Positions 20,536 through 32,500 are shown, counted from the first letter of the stretch. The stretch is DNA of 64,000 bases from Perca fluviatilis (GCF_010015445.1 NC_053133.1:434001-498000), one strand, 5' to 3'. Numbers and translations are program-made. The notes: a model not told the origin generated them from the letters alone.

Positions 20536-22088
20536 CTACTGTTGTGGAAAGAACAGTAGCTCAACATGGAGCAAGTTCCACTTTAATAACAGAACAAAGC
20601 AAAGAGACAGTGCAGACAAAGACTCAAGTAGTAAGTGAGACCACAATACCTCCAGGCCTAGTGGGGGAACCCTGTGAAGCCACAGCATGGCTGGATGATG
20701 TCCAGTGCCAATGTCTCCTTGATACAGGGTCACAAGTAACATGTATATCCCAGTCGTTTTACCAGCAGTGTCTTTCGCATCGTAAGCTTCATTTGATAAG
20801 TGACATACTGGAAATTGAAGGTGCAGCAGGGCAGCTTGTCCCATACCTGGGATATATTACTGTGGATGTGAAGTTTCTCAAAGAAGAATGTGGCACAAAT
20901 GCAACCATCACAACGTTAGCCTTGGTCTGTCCTGATCAGACATATAGTACCAAAACACCTCTTCTTGTGGGTACTAATGTTCTCATACAGCTAATGGATG
21001 ATTGCAAAAGATTGGGTGGGTACAAATATGTTGAGAAACTCATAATCCATGCTAACTTTATCTCTGCGTATGTGGCTTGTGAAGAAAAGACCAAAACTGA
21101 CACAAGAGATGCAAAGTCCATGCCTGTACGCCTCATTGGAAGGAAACCAATGACAATCCCCAAAGGTGACATATGTGAGGTAACTGGTAGATTTCATGCT
21201 AAAACATCAGGAAATGAAGTCACTGCCCTGATAGAAGAACCCCAAATACAGTCTCTCCCGGGGGGACTCCTGGTCCGTAGTCACCTCATACAGGTTCGCC
21301 CAGGGTCATGTGCAAAAGTCAAGGTACTCATCCACAATATGGCTGATCATGCCATCACTTTGCAGCCACAAAGAGTCATTGCAGAATGTTCTTTGGTTGA
21401 TTGGGTTAAACCTGTCAAAGTCAATGAGAATTATGCTCCTGACAAAGCCAAAATGTTCACCACCAGCCAGAATGGGAGACGTGATGAAAAGCCTGTTGAT
21501 TTAAACTTTGAAGACTCTCCTGTTTCCGAACAGTTTAGGGAGCATATCACAAAAAGAATCAACAGAGAAGCAGCAAATGCTTTTGCCAAACATGATCTGG
21601 ACATAGGACATATGATAGGTGTTGACCATGCTATTGAGCTAATGGAGCATATCCCCTTTAAAGAACGCACTCGCCGTGTTTCACCGGCAGATTTTGAAGA
21701 CTTGAAACAACATTTGAAAGACCTCCTAGCTGCTGGAATCATAGAGGAATCTAATTCCCCATATGCATCGCCAGTGGTATTAGTGAGAAAACGCAATGGA
21801 GAATTGAGGATGGTAGTTGACTATCGTAAGCTCAACAATCTCACTAAAAAGGATGCATATCCTCTTCCGCGGATTGAGGAGACCTTTACCTTGTTATCTG
21901 GATCTAAGTGGTTCACCGTCCTAGATCTAAAAAGTGGCTACTATCAGCTTGATGTGAGAGCGGAGGACCGTCCTAAAACGGCCTTTACAACCCCTTTTGG
22001 AACATGGCAGTTTAAAAGACTACCACAAGGGCTGACAAACTACCCTGCTACATTTCAGAGGACGATGGAAGGTGATGGCTGGCATTAA
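20517..22088 (+). pseudogene. pol: Pol part 1: protease and N-terminal reverse transcriptase
   Basis: The frame is open from 20517 in -1 relation to gag, with no ATG needed if it is expressed by frameshifting. The aspartic protease active site CLLDTGSQ lies about 60 residues in from 20544. RT motifs follow near residues ~410-505: MVVDYRKLNNLTKK, FTVLDLKSGYYQ (motif A, catalytic Asp) and FKRLPQGL. The frame ends at 22088 by a small indel just after the PATFQRTMEG block; homologous sequence continues in another frame from 22072. Protease would cut the polyprotein and RT would copy the RNA. Confidence 0.92.
20520..20581 (+). promoter_or_regulatory. Predicted -1 ribosomal frameshift signal at gag-pol junction
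   Basis: TTTAAAC at 20520-20526 is read in the gag frame as T-TTA-AAC, the canonical X-XXY-YYZ slippery heptamer, three codons before the gag stop (TAG 20533-20535). After a 7-nt spacer, AGCTACTGTT (20534-20543) pairs perfectly with AACAGTAGCT (20552-20561), leaving an 8-nt loop. The loop bases GTGGAA (20544-20549) are complementary to TTCCAC at 20576-20581, so an H-type pseudoknot is possible. The -1 frame is open from 20517 straight into protease, so slippage would yield Gag-Pol. Spacing and stem length match well-known signals; activity is not shown. Confidence 0.85.
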
Positions 22089-22539
22089 TTTGGAGGAAGT
22101 CATTGCATTTTTGGATGATCTGATCATTTTTTCAGACACTCTAGAGCAGCATGAGGAACGTCTGATGAAAGTCTTGAACCGAATCTCAGAGTTTGGGTTG
22201 AAATTGTCACCGTCCAAATGCAAGTTCTTCCAAATGTCTGTGAAATATCTTGGCCATGTGATCTCTGCTGATGGTATACAGCCAGACCCAGACAAGATAG
22301 CCGCAGTTCGAGATTGGCCAGTCCCAACCACAGTGAGAGAGCTTAGATCCTTTTTAGGATTTTCTGGATATTACAGGAGGTTTGTGGAGGGATATTCAAA
22401 AATCGTGAGACCACTAAATGAACTGTTACAGGGACAATTTGCCACCAGAAGAAAGGATAAGTCACATTCATCTAAAACACAGTTCCTGGTTAACAAGTGG
22501 AGCCAAACGTGCCAAGCAGCTTTTGACACAGTGGTGTAG
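22072..22539 (+). pseudogene. pol: Pol part 2: reverse transcriptase catalytic core
   Basis: It continues RT after the frameshift. FLDDLIIFS carries the catalytic DD pair (YxDD-box position, here LDD), followed by CKFFQMSVKYLGHVIS and RSFLGFSGYYRRF, the usual end of gypsy RT. It ends at a TAG (22537-22539) where homologous sequence simply continues in the same frame, consistent with a point nonsense mutation. Confidence 0.92.
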
Positions 22540-23949
22540 AAACTGACGAGTGCTCCTGTCTTAGGGTTTGCTGACTGGAAGATTCCATACCTCCTTCACA
22601 CAGATGCCAGTGTCGATGGTGTAGGTGCTGCTTTGTATCAGATCCAGGATGGGAAACCACGGGTCATTGCATACGCTAGCCGTGGACTCTCACGAAGTGA
22701 AAAGAACTATCCCGTACACAAATTAGAGTTCCTGGCACTTAAGTGGGCTATATGTGAGAAGTTCCACGATTATCTGTATGGTGTCTCATTCCAAGTCCTA
22801 ACTGACAACAACCCATTGACATATGTTTTGACCACAGCCAAGCTGGATGCTGCTGGACATAGATGGCTTGCTGCACTTTCATTGTACAATTTTGACATAA
22901 AATACAGGACTGGAAAAACAAATATTGACGCAGATGGCTTGTCAAGGATACCACATGAGTGCCTTCTGGAAGATGAGGAGTCAGAGGACTTGGACAGGAG
23001 GATGAGTCAGTTGATGGACAGGGCATTACACTCACCAGAGGATTTCAGAATGCTGAGCCAAGATGTGAAGAACGTAGTGTGCCTGCGGCATCAGGTGGCC
23101 AGTAAAGCTACTCAATCAACAGATGACACTGGAGATGATCACTCGTCAGACGACAAGGATGAAGAGTACATACCATCGGTAGAAACCCTTCTTTGTGATG
23201 AGAGTGCAGTGCCTGACAGTTTTGAGGAGCCTGATCCATGGCCGGGGAGCTCCACCTTACCAGGCTTAACAGCAGCCGACTGGCAGAGATTTCAGAGTGA
23301 GGACGCCACTATTAAACGTGTCATAGATCTGATGGAATCTGGCACAACATTATCAGGCATGGAAAAGCGCCATGAGAGTCGTGATGTGTGCCTCCTCTGG
23401 AAAGAGAGACCTCAACTTATTTTTATCGACAAAGTATTGTATCGTCAAGTATTTAACCAAGTTGGGCAGTGCCACAGTCACAGAGAAAGGGCTTTGGAGG
23501 GAGTACATGACCAGACCGGGCACATGGGATATGAAAGAACGCTGGAGCTGGCTCGTGCTAGGTTTTATTGGCCAAAAATGGCAGCAGCTGTTGAACAGAA
23601 ATGTAAAACATGTGAACGGTGTCTAAGAAGAAAAGCAAGAGCTCAGAAAGCAGCAAAACTGGTCAATATCAAAGTGTATTCCCCATTAGAGCTGGTCTGT
23701 ATAGATTTCCTATCCCTGGAGCCAGACTCAGGAGACCTTAGAAATGTCTTAGTGATCACTGATCATTTTACTAAATATGCTATGGCATTTCCAACAAAAG
23801 ACCAAACTGCTAAAACAGTGGCAACAATCCTGTGGGAGAATCTGATATGCAACTTTGGTTTCCCAAAGAGAGTCCACAGCGATCAAGGTGCAAATTTTGA
23901 GTCTGAGATTGTGGCTGAGCTATGTAAAGCTAGCTGGAGTGAAATCTAG
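22540..23949 (+). pseudogene. pol: Pol part 3: RNase H and integrase N-terminus/core
   Basis: It directly follows the nonsense codon in the same frame. RNase H residues: LLHTDASVDGVGAAL (catalytic Asp), VHKLEFLALKWA (Glu), LTDNNPLTYV (Asp). After an acidic linker comes the integrase H-x4-H...C-x2-C zinc module (HDQTGH ... CKTCERC). The core carries VCIDFLSLE (first catalytic Asp) and [10 protein letters not shown] (second). The frame breaks at about 23925-23945 through a probable one-base insertion before the third catalytic residue, which lies in the next frame. Confidence 0.92.
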
Positions 23950-24061
23950 AACCACACCTTATCATCCGAGGGGAAACCCAGTGGAAAGGTTTAATCGCAC
24001 TCTCTTGGATCTCTTAGGCACACTGGGGAGAAGAAAAAAAGGAACATTGGAGAGAAAATAA
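23931..24061 (+). pseudogene. pol: Pol part 4: end of integrase core
   Basis: In a shifted frame, [18 protein letters not shown] is the conserved gypsy integrase segment containing the catalytic Glu. The frame then runs into an A-rich stretch (24031-24061), where at least one more indel produces a stop. Integration function is lost in this copy. Confidence 0.88.
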
Positions 24062-24071
24062 AGGCCCTGCA

Positions 24072-25139
24072 GTGCATGCCTACAATTGTACGCGGAATGA
24101 TGCTACTGGGGAGTCACCATTCTTTCTGATGTTTGGTCGTCAACCGCGCCTACCCATAGATCTTTGCTTTGGGATTTGCCCAGCTGGATATGACCCAAAG
24201 ACCCATTCTCATTATGTGAGTGACTTGAAGAAAAGACTCAAGCACGCCTACAAACTAGCCACTGAGTCGGCTGAAAAGCGGCAGCTGCTTAATAAGAGAA
24301 GATGGGATAGCAAGGTAACTGCTGCTGCCATTGACGTGGGGGACCCAGTTTTAGTTCGGAATGTGAACATCAGGAAGAAACACAAGATAGCAGATCGATG
24401 GGAGTCTACAGTATATGTGGTCACAAAGCAGCCTAATACTGACATCCCAGTGTATGTTGTTTCACCAGAAGATGGGGATGGAAGAGAACGTGTGTTGCAC
24501 AGAGACCTGCTGCTCCCTTGTGGGTTTTTGCCAGTCAAGCCTATTGTTCATGAGGAACAGGTATCCACCGAAGTTGATAAACCTTGCACACGCTCCAGAG
24601 TTAGAGAGGGACAAACAAAGAGTAAAGAGGATAGTTGTTGGCAGGAAGTGCTCCTTAATCCTGAGGCCTCAGAGTTCCAGATGCCAGGAAACGAGACCAG
24701 AGAAGACAGTCTTTTGGTTGATGAAGAGGATCTCAGTTTTCAAGTTGAAGGTGAAACCTGTGATGAAGAGCAAATCCCAGCCTGTCCGCTTACCTGTTCT
24801 GAAGAGACTTGTACGGATGCCACATTCAGATCCACTTGTGCTCCAGAGTCCTGTAAAAGTCCTGCCTCAATATCTACCTGCGACAGTAAAATCTGTGATA
24901 TGGTTGAGGAAACCTCATCAATACAAGGCGCTGCGGAAGCCCCCGCTATGCCCCAAAGGCCCAGACGTGAACGACGTCCACCAGTAAAACTTCAGGATTA
25001 TACAGGTTGGACAGCCAGATGTAACCAGCAGACAGTAGATAATAAACCAAAGTTGAATCTTTTAAGCCTTATGGCAATGATGCAAACTCAAACTGTTATG
25101 TTAAATCTGATGTTGAATCTGATGAATGCAGCTATGTAA
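24072..25139 (+). pseudogene. pol: Pol part 5: integrase C-terminus with acidic tail
   Basis: A 355-residue frame opens with HAYNCTRNDATGESPFFLMFGR, the usual sequence after the integrase core. Around residues 95-150 a DPVLVRNV ... RWESTVYVV region matches the C-terminal DNA-binding domain of gypsy integrases. The remaining ~190 residues are acidic and Cys/Thr/Ser-rich, with RPRRERRPPVKLQDY near the end, a motif common at gypsy Pol C-termini. It ends about 37 nt before the 3' LTR. No envelope gene follows. Confidence 0.85.
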
Positions 25140-25164
25140 ATATCTGACGAGGACGTCAGAGTTT

Positions 25165-25176
25165 AGTAGGGGAGGA
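25165..25176 (+). promoter_or_regulatory. Polypurine tract
   Basis: AGTAGGGGAGGA lies immediately before the TG of the 3' LTR. It is in the right place to prime plus-strand synthesis. Confidence 0.85.
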
Positions 25177-26760
25177 TGTAACCCACCCAAAATTGGCTGG
25201 TTGTTTAAAAAAAAAAAAAAAAAAATCAGGGATGATATGATTATGTGATTAATATTTGTCACCATAATAGGACATTTTGTACATTCATCCAAGCTAATTT
25301 GAACTGAAGCTAAATTATTCCTTCAGACATAATACATGGAAAAAAAAAAAAAAAAAAGTATGAGTTTCCTATTTTCATTTAATCAGTTACAAATAGCTCA
25401 GGTTATGCCACTTTGTTTTAACGCAGTCATTTTAATTGTCAACACTTTTCAGCAGTGGCAAACACTTTGCGGTAATGCCCCCTAGATGGCAGCTGCGCAG
25501 TGCTGGTGTCGTTCTTTCTTTAACCTGTTGCAGAGGGAGAAACGTGAACATTAGCTCTGAAAGAAAAAAAAAGAAGGAAATAGCATCCTGAAAAGTGATT
25601 TATTTTTTTTATTTTTTATTTTTTGATGGTCGTGTCTGAAAACTTTTCTGTTGACATAGGTAAGCTCATATACCGTGTTTATTCCTAACTGTTATTCTGT
25701 ACAAGTTTAAAACTATGATGTTACCGTAGGCTACAGTTGAAATGAGAGAGACACTACTAGTTCTGAAGGAAGCGCGTGGGTCTTGTTTTCAATGTCAAAG
25801 TATTTGCTAAAACTGTTTATAATGTTTATGCATATTATTAGTTAAGATTTACAACTTATGTGGCCAATGTTAAATTATATCTGTCGCGGCTGAGTTTAGA
25901 TTTTTAGCTCATGATGTGCCTGTGTATATTGCTGTAGTCTGATCTAAACGTAATTAAGATGTGGTAGCTGCGCAAGTGCGCTGGTGTCGTTTCTTTCTTT
26001 AACCTGTTGCAGAGGGAGAAACGTGAACATTAGCTCTGAAAGAAAAAAAAGAAGGAAATAACATCCTGAAAAGTGATTTATTTTTTTTATTTTTTATTTT
26101 TTGATGGTGGTGTCTGAAAACTTTTCTGTTGACATAGTACTGTGGGACTGTGTGGCGGATGGTGAGAGACAGCACGGGTGAGACGGAGGAACCGTGTACT
26201 TCCATTCTGCTAGCTGTAGCAGGAGATAGCGTGGTGGACAGCGGGCTGGACTCTGAACTTCAGGCCTGAGTTTGGATTTCCATTTCTACTATCTCATCAG
26301 TAAAGTCTTTCCCTCCCGTGGATTTGGAGGATCGTATCGGATACTTTTTTTTTTTTTGACTGAGCTCAAACAGGTACTGGGTTGTGCACAACTAAACTCA
26401 AGAGACTATTGTTGTAGCAATACTTAAAATTTGTGGTTTCTGGCCAGAACATATTTTGTAGACAAATGTATTTTGGGGTGGGAAATTGGAGTGTCATTGT
26501 TGATCATTTTCAATAATACTATTTTTTCTTTTTTAAAAAGAGTCACTGTGTTGGTGTTTTCATTTTTTCTGTGTGAAGTCAATAATCATCTACAGCCAAA
26601 GACAAATTAGTGTTAAGTGTCAGTGCATTTGATATCTATCTTGTCTTTATCCCTCGAACCAGGACATTACTAAAAAAAAAAAAAAGTACTGAAGTAGTGA
26701 TCCCAGACCTTGAGTTGTTTTTGCAGGTAAATGTTGAAGGCTGATTAGAACCTGGTTACA
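25177..26760 (+). repeat. 3' LTR (1,584 bp)
   Basis: Matches the 5' LTR along its full length, including the internal ~148-bp duplication (about 25511-25659 and 25991-26137). Differences are A/T-run lengths, a few substitutions and small indels near 25490-25500 and 25770-25780. Ends CCTGGTTACA. Confidence 0.93.
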
Positions 26761-27661
26761 ATAACATAACAGAAAGTGCACATTTTTATGTTCTTGAAAT
26801 GTTCCAAATAAACGTTATTTGAATGTTTTATTGTTAATACAATTTTTGGGGAACGAACGTTCCTGAACTTTATACCTTAATATAACGTTCCAGCAACACA
26901 ATGCTAGCCTTAAGATAATGTTCCAGCAACAGTATGCTAACCTTAGGGTAATATTCTAGCAACATTTTGCTAACATTTGGTACCAGCAATGTTATGCTAA
27001 CATTCCAGCAACGTTTTTCTAACCTTAAGATGACGTTCCAGCAACGGTAGGCTAACGTTCTAGCAACGTAATGCTAACGTTCCAGCAACGTTGTTCTAAC
27101 CTTAAGATGACGTTCCAGCAATGTTGTTCTAACCTTAAGATGACGTTCCAGCAACGTTATGCTAACAATCCAGCAACGTTATGCTAACGTTCCAGCAACG
27201 TTGTTCTAACCTTAAGATGACGTTCCAGCAACGTTGTTCTAACCTTAAGATGACGTTCCAGCAACGTTATGCTAACAATCCAGCAACGTTATGCTAACGT
27301 TCCAGCAACGTTTTTCTAACCTTAAGATGACGTTCCAGCAACGTTATGCTAACGTTCCAGCAACGTTATGCTAACGTTCCAGCAATGTTATGCTAACGTT
27401 CCAGCAACGTTGTTCTAACCTTAAGATGACGTTCCAGCAACGTCATGCTAACGTTCCAGCAATGTTGTTCTAACCTTAAGATGACGTTCCAGCAACGTTA
27501 TGCTAACAATCCAGCAACGTTATGCTAACTTTCCAGCAACGTTTTTCTAACCTTGAGATACCATTCCAGCAACGTTAAGCAAACTGGACATTTCAACGTT
27601 TTTAGGACATTTCAAATCAACGTTCCTACAATCTTCTTAGAACATATTTTTGTTCGCTGGG
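26761..27661 (-). repeat. Right foldback arm, AACGTT subrepeats
   Basis: Inverted counterpart of 11563-12183: units such as ACGTTCCAGCAACGTTATGC recur with ~22-bp spacing, mixed with CTAACCTTAAGATG. This arm has more copies than the left one. Ends TTTTTGTTCGCTGGG. Confidence 0.85.
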
Positions 27662-28814
27662 TGATATCTCTAAATATAGCTCTTTTATATCATGGAGTGT
27701 TACAAAAAGACCAGAGTGGTTGTCCCTTACGAGATTTTTTTCCAACTTTTAATAGGAAAATTTGACTTCACACTGAGACCTGACTGAAAGGGATAGTAAA
27801 ATCAACCTAGGGTCCTTGCACCCCCCAAAAGCCTTGTTTTTTTCCTTTGTTGAACATTTTTAAAGTTACAAACATTGAGGGTGAAATCAGTTTCTTATAC
27901 CAATATTTTCTCTGGTACCAATTATATTTTTAATCCTTTCAGGTTCCAAGCAATATGTTTATTATGTTAGGATTAGGAATAGGTTTGGGTTAGGGTTATA
28001 TTAATGTTAATGGGTAACTTAACAAATAATACCAGGACATTCTGAGAATGTTATGAGAATGTTTTTTCTAAACATTATGAGAATGTTCATCAAGCATAAA
28101 TACAGTGATAAAGACGTTCCGAAAATGTAGTTCTAAGAACGTTTTCTATCAACATTGTGAGAACTTTTATCATTCACAAATAACGTGATAAAGACGTTCC
28201 TTAAACGTTTTTCTAAGAACGTTTTCTATCAACATTGTGAGAACTTTCATCATTCACAAATAACGTGATAAAGACGTTCCTTAAACTTTGTTCTAAGAAC
28301 GTTTTCTATCAACATTGTTGAGAACTTTCATCATTCACAAATAACGTGATAAAGACGTTCCGATAACGTTGTTCTAAGAACGTTTTCTATCAACATTGTG
28401 AGAACTCTGTGGCCGGGTTAGCTCAGTTGGTAGAGCAGGCGCACATTTATCGAGGTTTACTCCTCGACGCAGCGTCCACAGGTTCGACTCCGACCTGCGG
28501 CCCTTTGCTGCATGTCATTCCCCCTTTCTCTCCCCTTTCATGTCTTCATCTGTCCTGTGGAAATAAAGGCCTAAAAATAATCTTTAAAAAATGCGTTTTC
28601 TATCAACATTGTGGGAACTTTCATCATTCACAAATAACGTGATAAAGATGTTCCGATAACGTTGTTCTAAGAACGTTTTTTCCCCAACGTTACAGGAACG
28701 TTATAACGTTACATGAACGTTCCGAAAACATTGTTTTAATAACGTTTTGTACTAACATTTACACAACTTTTGAGGAAAGTTAGTGAAAGTTCTGGGAACA
28801 TTCCCTCTTAGCTG
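27662..28814. mobile_element. Second AACGTT-type repeat element, right end
   Basis: After about 360 bp of AT-rich non-repetitive sequence, an ~83-bp unit (GATAAAGACGTTCC ... AAGAACGTTTTCTATCAAC ... TCATCATTCAC) repeats about five times between 28020 and 28700. The element ends CCCTCTTAGCTGGG at 28814, where array unit 1 resumes. This TTAGCTGGG end pairs better with the CCCAGCTAA at 11563 than the end at 27661 does. So either this is the true right end of the outer element, or a second related element inserted alongside. Confidence 0.6.
28407..28593 (+). mobile_element. tRNA-derived SINE, copy 1
   Basis: The head contains an A-box-like TAGCTCAGTTGGTAGAGC and a B-box-like GGTTCGACTCC in tRNA arrangement, followed by a CCCCTTTCTCTCCCC body and an AAATAAAGGCCTAAAAA tail. 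It is flanked by 28381-28406 and 28594-28619, which match at 25 of 26 positions. That fits either a long target duplication or insertion between tandem repeat copies. The head is too altered downstream to be a working tRNA gene. Confidence 0.88.
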
Positions 28815-29505
28815 GGTACAGACCAAGTTTGAAGTCCATCGGATGAAATCTCTAGGAGGAGTTAAAGTATAGCACTTTTACTTTTAGGCCTACGTCCTGT
28901 TGCCACTAGGGGGCGCTATGACTTTAAGTAAAATTCGGCCTTTATTTGTCCTCAGGGTTGGACTCTTATGAATCCTGAAAAGTTTCGAACCAGTTGGACA
29001 ACGTACACTCGAGTTACACCCACTTCCTGTTTCAGCGGCGAAACGCACAAAATGGCCGTCCCGCCACGGCCACGCCCTATGACGAAAAGTTTTTCTTTTA
29101 ACAACTTTTCATCTTTAACTTGAAGTTGATCGGATGAAATCTCTAGGAGGAGTTCGTTAAAGTATGACGTGGAAATGGCCAAAATCGCACTAATTTTGAA
29201 CTTTGAAATCAAAATGGCGGACTTCCTGTTGGGCTTAGGGTATGGCTCTAATGAAGTTTTTTGTACGACTTGACATGTTACATATGCGTTCCAAATTTCG
29301 TGAGTCTACGTTAAACCCACTGCAGGGGCTCAATTTTCTTAACTTTCTAGGGGGCGCTAGCGAGCCATTTTTGGGCGCCTATTCCCGAAACCCTTAAAAT
29401 ACGTAAATTTTCACCAGACTTGATGCGACTGCCAAATTTAGTGAGTTTTTGAATATGTTAAGCCCCTCAAAAAGGCAATTCCTATGACGGGAAAAAGAAT
29501 AATAA
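28815..29505 (+). repeat. Unit 1 (right part) of the GCTGCGAGCAGC array
   Basis: It resumes with TACAGACCAAGTTTGAAGTCC exactly where 11556 stopped, as judged by units 2-6. It continues through AAAATGGCCGTCCC and CTAGGGGGCGCTAGCGAGCC blocks to the start of unit 2. Confidence 0.9.
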
Positions 29506-32500
29506 TTAAAGCTGCGAGCAGCGATGGACGGGCCCTCGCGCCTCTGCGCGCGTCGTGGTTACCGGCCGACGCCGCTCCTTGCGACGGTGCATTTGCGCGG
29601 CACTCAGACGCCGCAAACCGTCACCAATGAAAAGGGAACTCCCCGCCGAGTTCAACGATAGCTCACTCAAGACTCTACGTCATACGGTTCATTAGCTGTG
29701 AAAGGGGGCGTGGCTAAAGCATAGGGGGCGGGTCCAACCATCACCAATTAAAAATGAAGCCTCTGCTGAGATGAATGATACCTCACACAAGACTCTACCT
29801 GAAATGGGTCAGCATGTATGAAAGGGGGCGTGGCTTAAACATAGGGGATGGGCCAAACCATCACCAATGAAGAAGGAAGTCTCTGCTGAGTTCAATGATA
29901 CCTCACACAAGTGTTTACATCAATCGGGCCATTAGTAATAAAAGGGGGCGTGGCTTGAACATAGGGGGCGGGCCAAACCCTCACCAATGAAGAAGGAAGT
30001 CTCTGCTGAGTTCAATGATACCTCACACAAGGGTATACCTTAAACGGTTCAAATGTTATGAAAGGGGGCGTGGCTTATGCATAGGGGGCGGGCCAAACCA
30101 TCACCAATAAAGAAGGAACTCTCTGCTGAGTTCAATGACACCTCACACAAGACTCTACCTTAAACGGTTCAAATGTTATGAAAGGGGGCGTGGCCTGAGT
30201 AAGTGTGCGTGGTCATATTATAGGGGCCAGCTCAGTATCACACGTACACCACACATTCTGAGTTTCATGCAAATCGGATGATGTTTGTCATATAAGGCAG
30301 ATTTCATGTCAATTGTGGCCTGTAGGTGTCCTCAGGCCTGGACCCTTGTCAATCGTTAGAAATTTCGGGCAGATACGACAACGTACACTCAAGTTACAAC
30401 AACTTCTTTGTTCATCGCTAAACACTCAAAATGGCCGCCACGCCACGCCCACACCGTCTGACGAAAAGTTTTTCTTTTAATAACTTTTCATCGTTAAGGT
30501 GTTGGGATGGTACAGACCAAGTTTGAAGTCCATCGGATGAAATCTCCAGGAGGAGTTTGTTAAAGTATAGCACCTTGACTTTTAAGCCTACTTCCTGTTG
30601 CCACTAGGGGGCGCTATGACTTTAAGTAAATATCGACCTTTATTTGTCCTCAGGGTTGGACTCTTATGAATCCTGAAAAGTTTCGAGGTAATCGGACAAC
30701 GCATTAATCGAAGTTACACCCACTTCCTCTTCGGGCGGCGAACCGCACAAAATGCGCCCGCCCCTGCCACGCCCCTAATGACGAAAAGTTTTTCTTTTAA
30801 CAACTTTTCATCTTTAACGTCTTAAGATGGCACAGACCGAGTTTGAAGTTGATCGGATGAAATCTCTAGGAGGAGTTCGTTAAAGTACGACATGTGGAAA
30901 TGGCCAAAATCGCACTAATTTCGAACATTTAATTCAAAATGGCGGGCTTCCTGTTCAGTTTAGGGTATGGCTCTAATGAAGTTTTTTGTACGACTTGACA
31001 TGTTACATATGCATTCCAAATTTCGTGAGTCTACGTTAAACCCACTGCAGGGGCTCAATTTTCGTAACTTTCTAGGGGGCGCAAGCGAGCCATTTTTGTG
31101 CGCCTATTCCCGAAACCCTTAAAATACGTAAAGTTTCACCAGACTTGATGCGACCGCCAAATTTGGTGAGTTTTTGAATATATTAAGCCCCTCAAAAAGC
31201 CAATTCATTTGACGGGAAAATAATAGAAACAATTAAAGCTGCGAGCAGCGATGGACGGGCCCTCGTGGCTTCTGCGCGACGCCGGGTTACCGGGCGACGC
31301 ATCCCTTTGCGCATCGCTGCGTCGCGCTCAGACGCCGCAATACGTCACCAATGAAAAGGGAACTCCCTGCCGAGTTCAACGATACCTCACACAAGACTCT
31401 ACGTCATACGGTTCATCAGCTGTGAAAGGGGGCGTGGCTAAAGCATAGGGGGCGGGCCAAACAATTACCAATGAAGAAGGAAGTCTCTGCTGAGTTCAAT
31501 GATACCTCACACAAGTGTTTACATCAATCGGGCCATTAGTAATAAAGGGGGCGTGGCTTATGCATAGGGGCGGGCCAAACCATCACCAATAAAGAAGGAA
31601 CTCTCTGCTGAGTTCAATAACACCTCACACAAGACTCTACCTTAAACGGTTCAAATGTTATGAAAGGGGGCGTGGCCTGAGTAAGTGGGCGTGGCCATTA
31701 TAGGGGCGGCTCAGTATCACACGTAGACCACACATTCTGAGTTTCATGTAAACCGGATGATGTTTGTCATATAAGGCAGATTTCGCTGTGGCCAGGGGGC
31801 GCTATGACCAAAAGTCAATTTTGGCCTGTAGGTGTCCTCCGGCCTGGACCCTTGTCCATCCTGACAAATTTCGGGCAGATAACGACAACGTACACCCGTT
31901 ACAACAACTTCTTTGGTCATCGCTAAACACTCAAAATGGCCGCCACGCCACGCCCATACCGTCTGACCAAAAGTTTTTCTTTTAATAACTTTTCATCGTT
32001 AAGGTGTTGGGATGGTACAGACCAAGTTTGAAGTCCATCGGATGAAATCTCTAGGAGGAGTTCGTTAAAGTATAGCACCTTGACTTTTAGGCCTACTTCC
32101 TGTTGCCACTAGGGGGCGCTATGACTTTAAGTAAATATCGGCCTTTTTTTGTCCTCAGGGTTGGACTCTTATGAATCCTGAAAAGTTTCGAGGTAATCGG
32201 ACAACGTACACTCGAAGTTACAGCCACTTCCTGTTTCGGGTGGCGAAATGCACAAAATGGCCGCCCGCCACCGCCACGCCTGCGACGAAAAGTTTTTCTT
32301 TTAACAACTTTTCATCTTTAACATCTTAAGATGGCACAGACCAAGTTTGAAGTTGATCGGATGAAATCTCTAGGAGGAGTTCGAAAGTACGACATGTGGA
32401 AATGGCCAAAATCACACTAATTTCGAACTTTGAAATCAAAATGGCGGACTTCCTGTTGGGTTTAGGGTATGGCTCTAATGAAGTTTTTTGTACATCTTGA

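Larger units (their letters stand above)
17119..26760 (+). mobile_element. Ty3/gypsy LTR retrotransposon, structurally complete, pol broken
   Basis: Two long direct repeats, 17119-18681 and 25177-26760, both begin TGTAACCCACCC and end CCTGGTTACA (TG...CA). The flanks are ATAA on both sides (17115-17118 and 26761-26764), a 4-bp target duplication. A Lys-tRNA-type primer site follows the 5' LTR and a polypurine tract precedes the 3' LTR. Between them lie gag and then protease, RT, RNase H and integrase, the Ty3/gypsy order. No envelope-like frame is seen. It is inserted in the foldback element. The LTRs differ only by scattered substitutions and small indels, so it is fairly young, but pol has several frame breaks. 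Confidence 0.95.
11563..27661. mobile_element. AACGTT-rich foldback element with large insertions
   Basis: The left end starts CCCAGCTAACAAAAATATG; the inverted right end near 27640-27661 reads CCCAGCGAACAAAAATATG. Both arms consist of ~22-bp subrepeats such as AACGTTGCTGGAACGTTAGC and its reverse complement, followed by a matching inner segment (TGTTATGTTAT at 16955-16966 and ATAACATAACA at 26761-26771). Removing the block at 12184-16902 and the LTR element at 17119-26760 leaves about 1.7 kb. There are no coding sequences of its own. Confidence 0.75.

Noticed and set aside
25999..26205. Minus frame present in both LTRs
   Set aside because: Repeated only because the LTRs are duplicated; no domain and opposite to the element's sense strand.
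28409..28500. Possible tRNA gene (A and B boxes present)
   Set aside because: It is joined to a SINE body and tail, flanked by duplicated sequence, and has two related copies with decayed heads.
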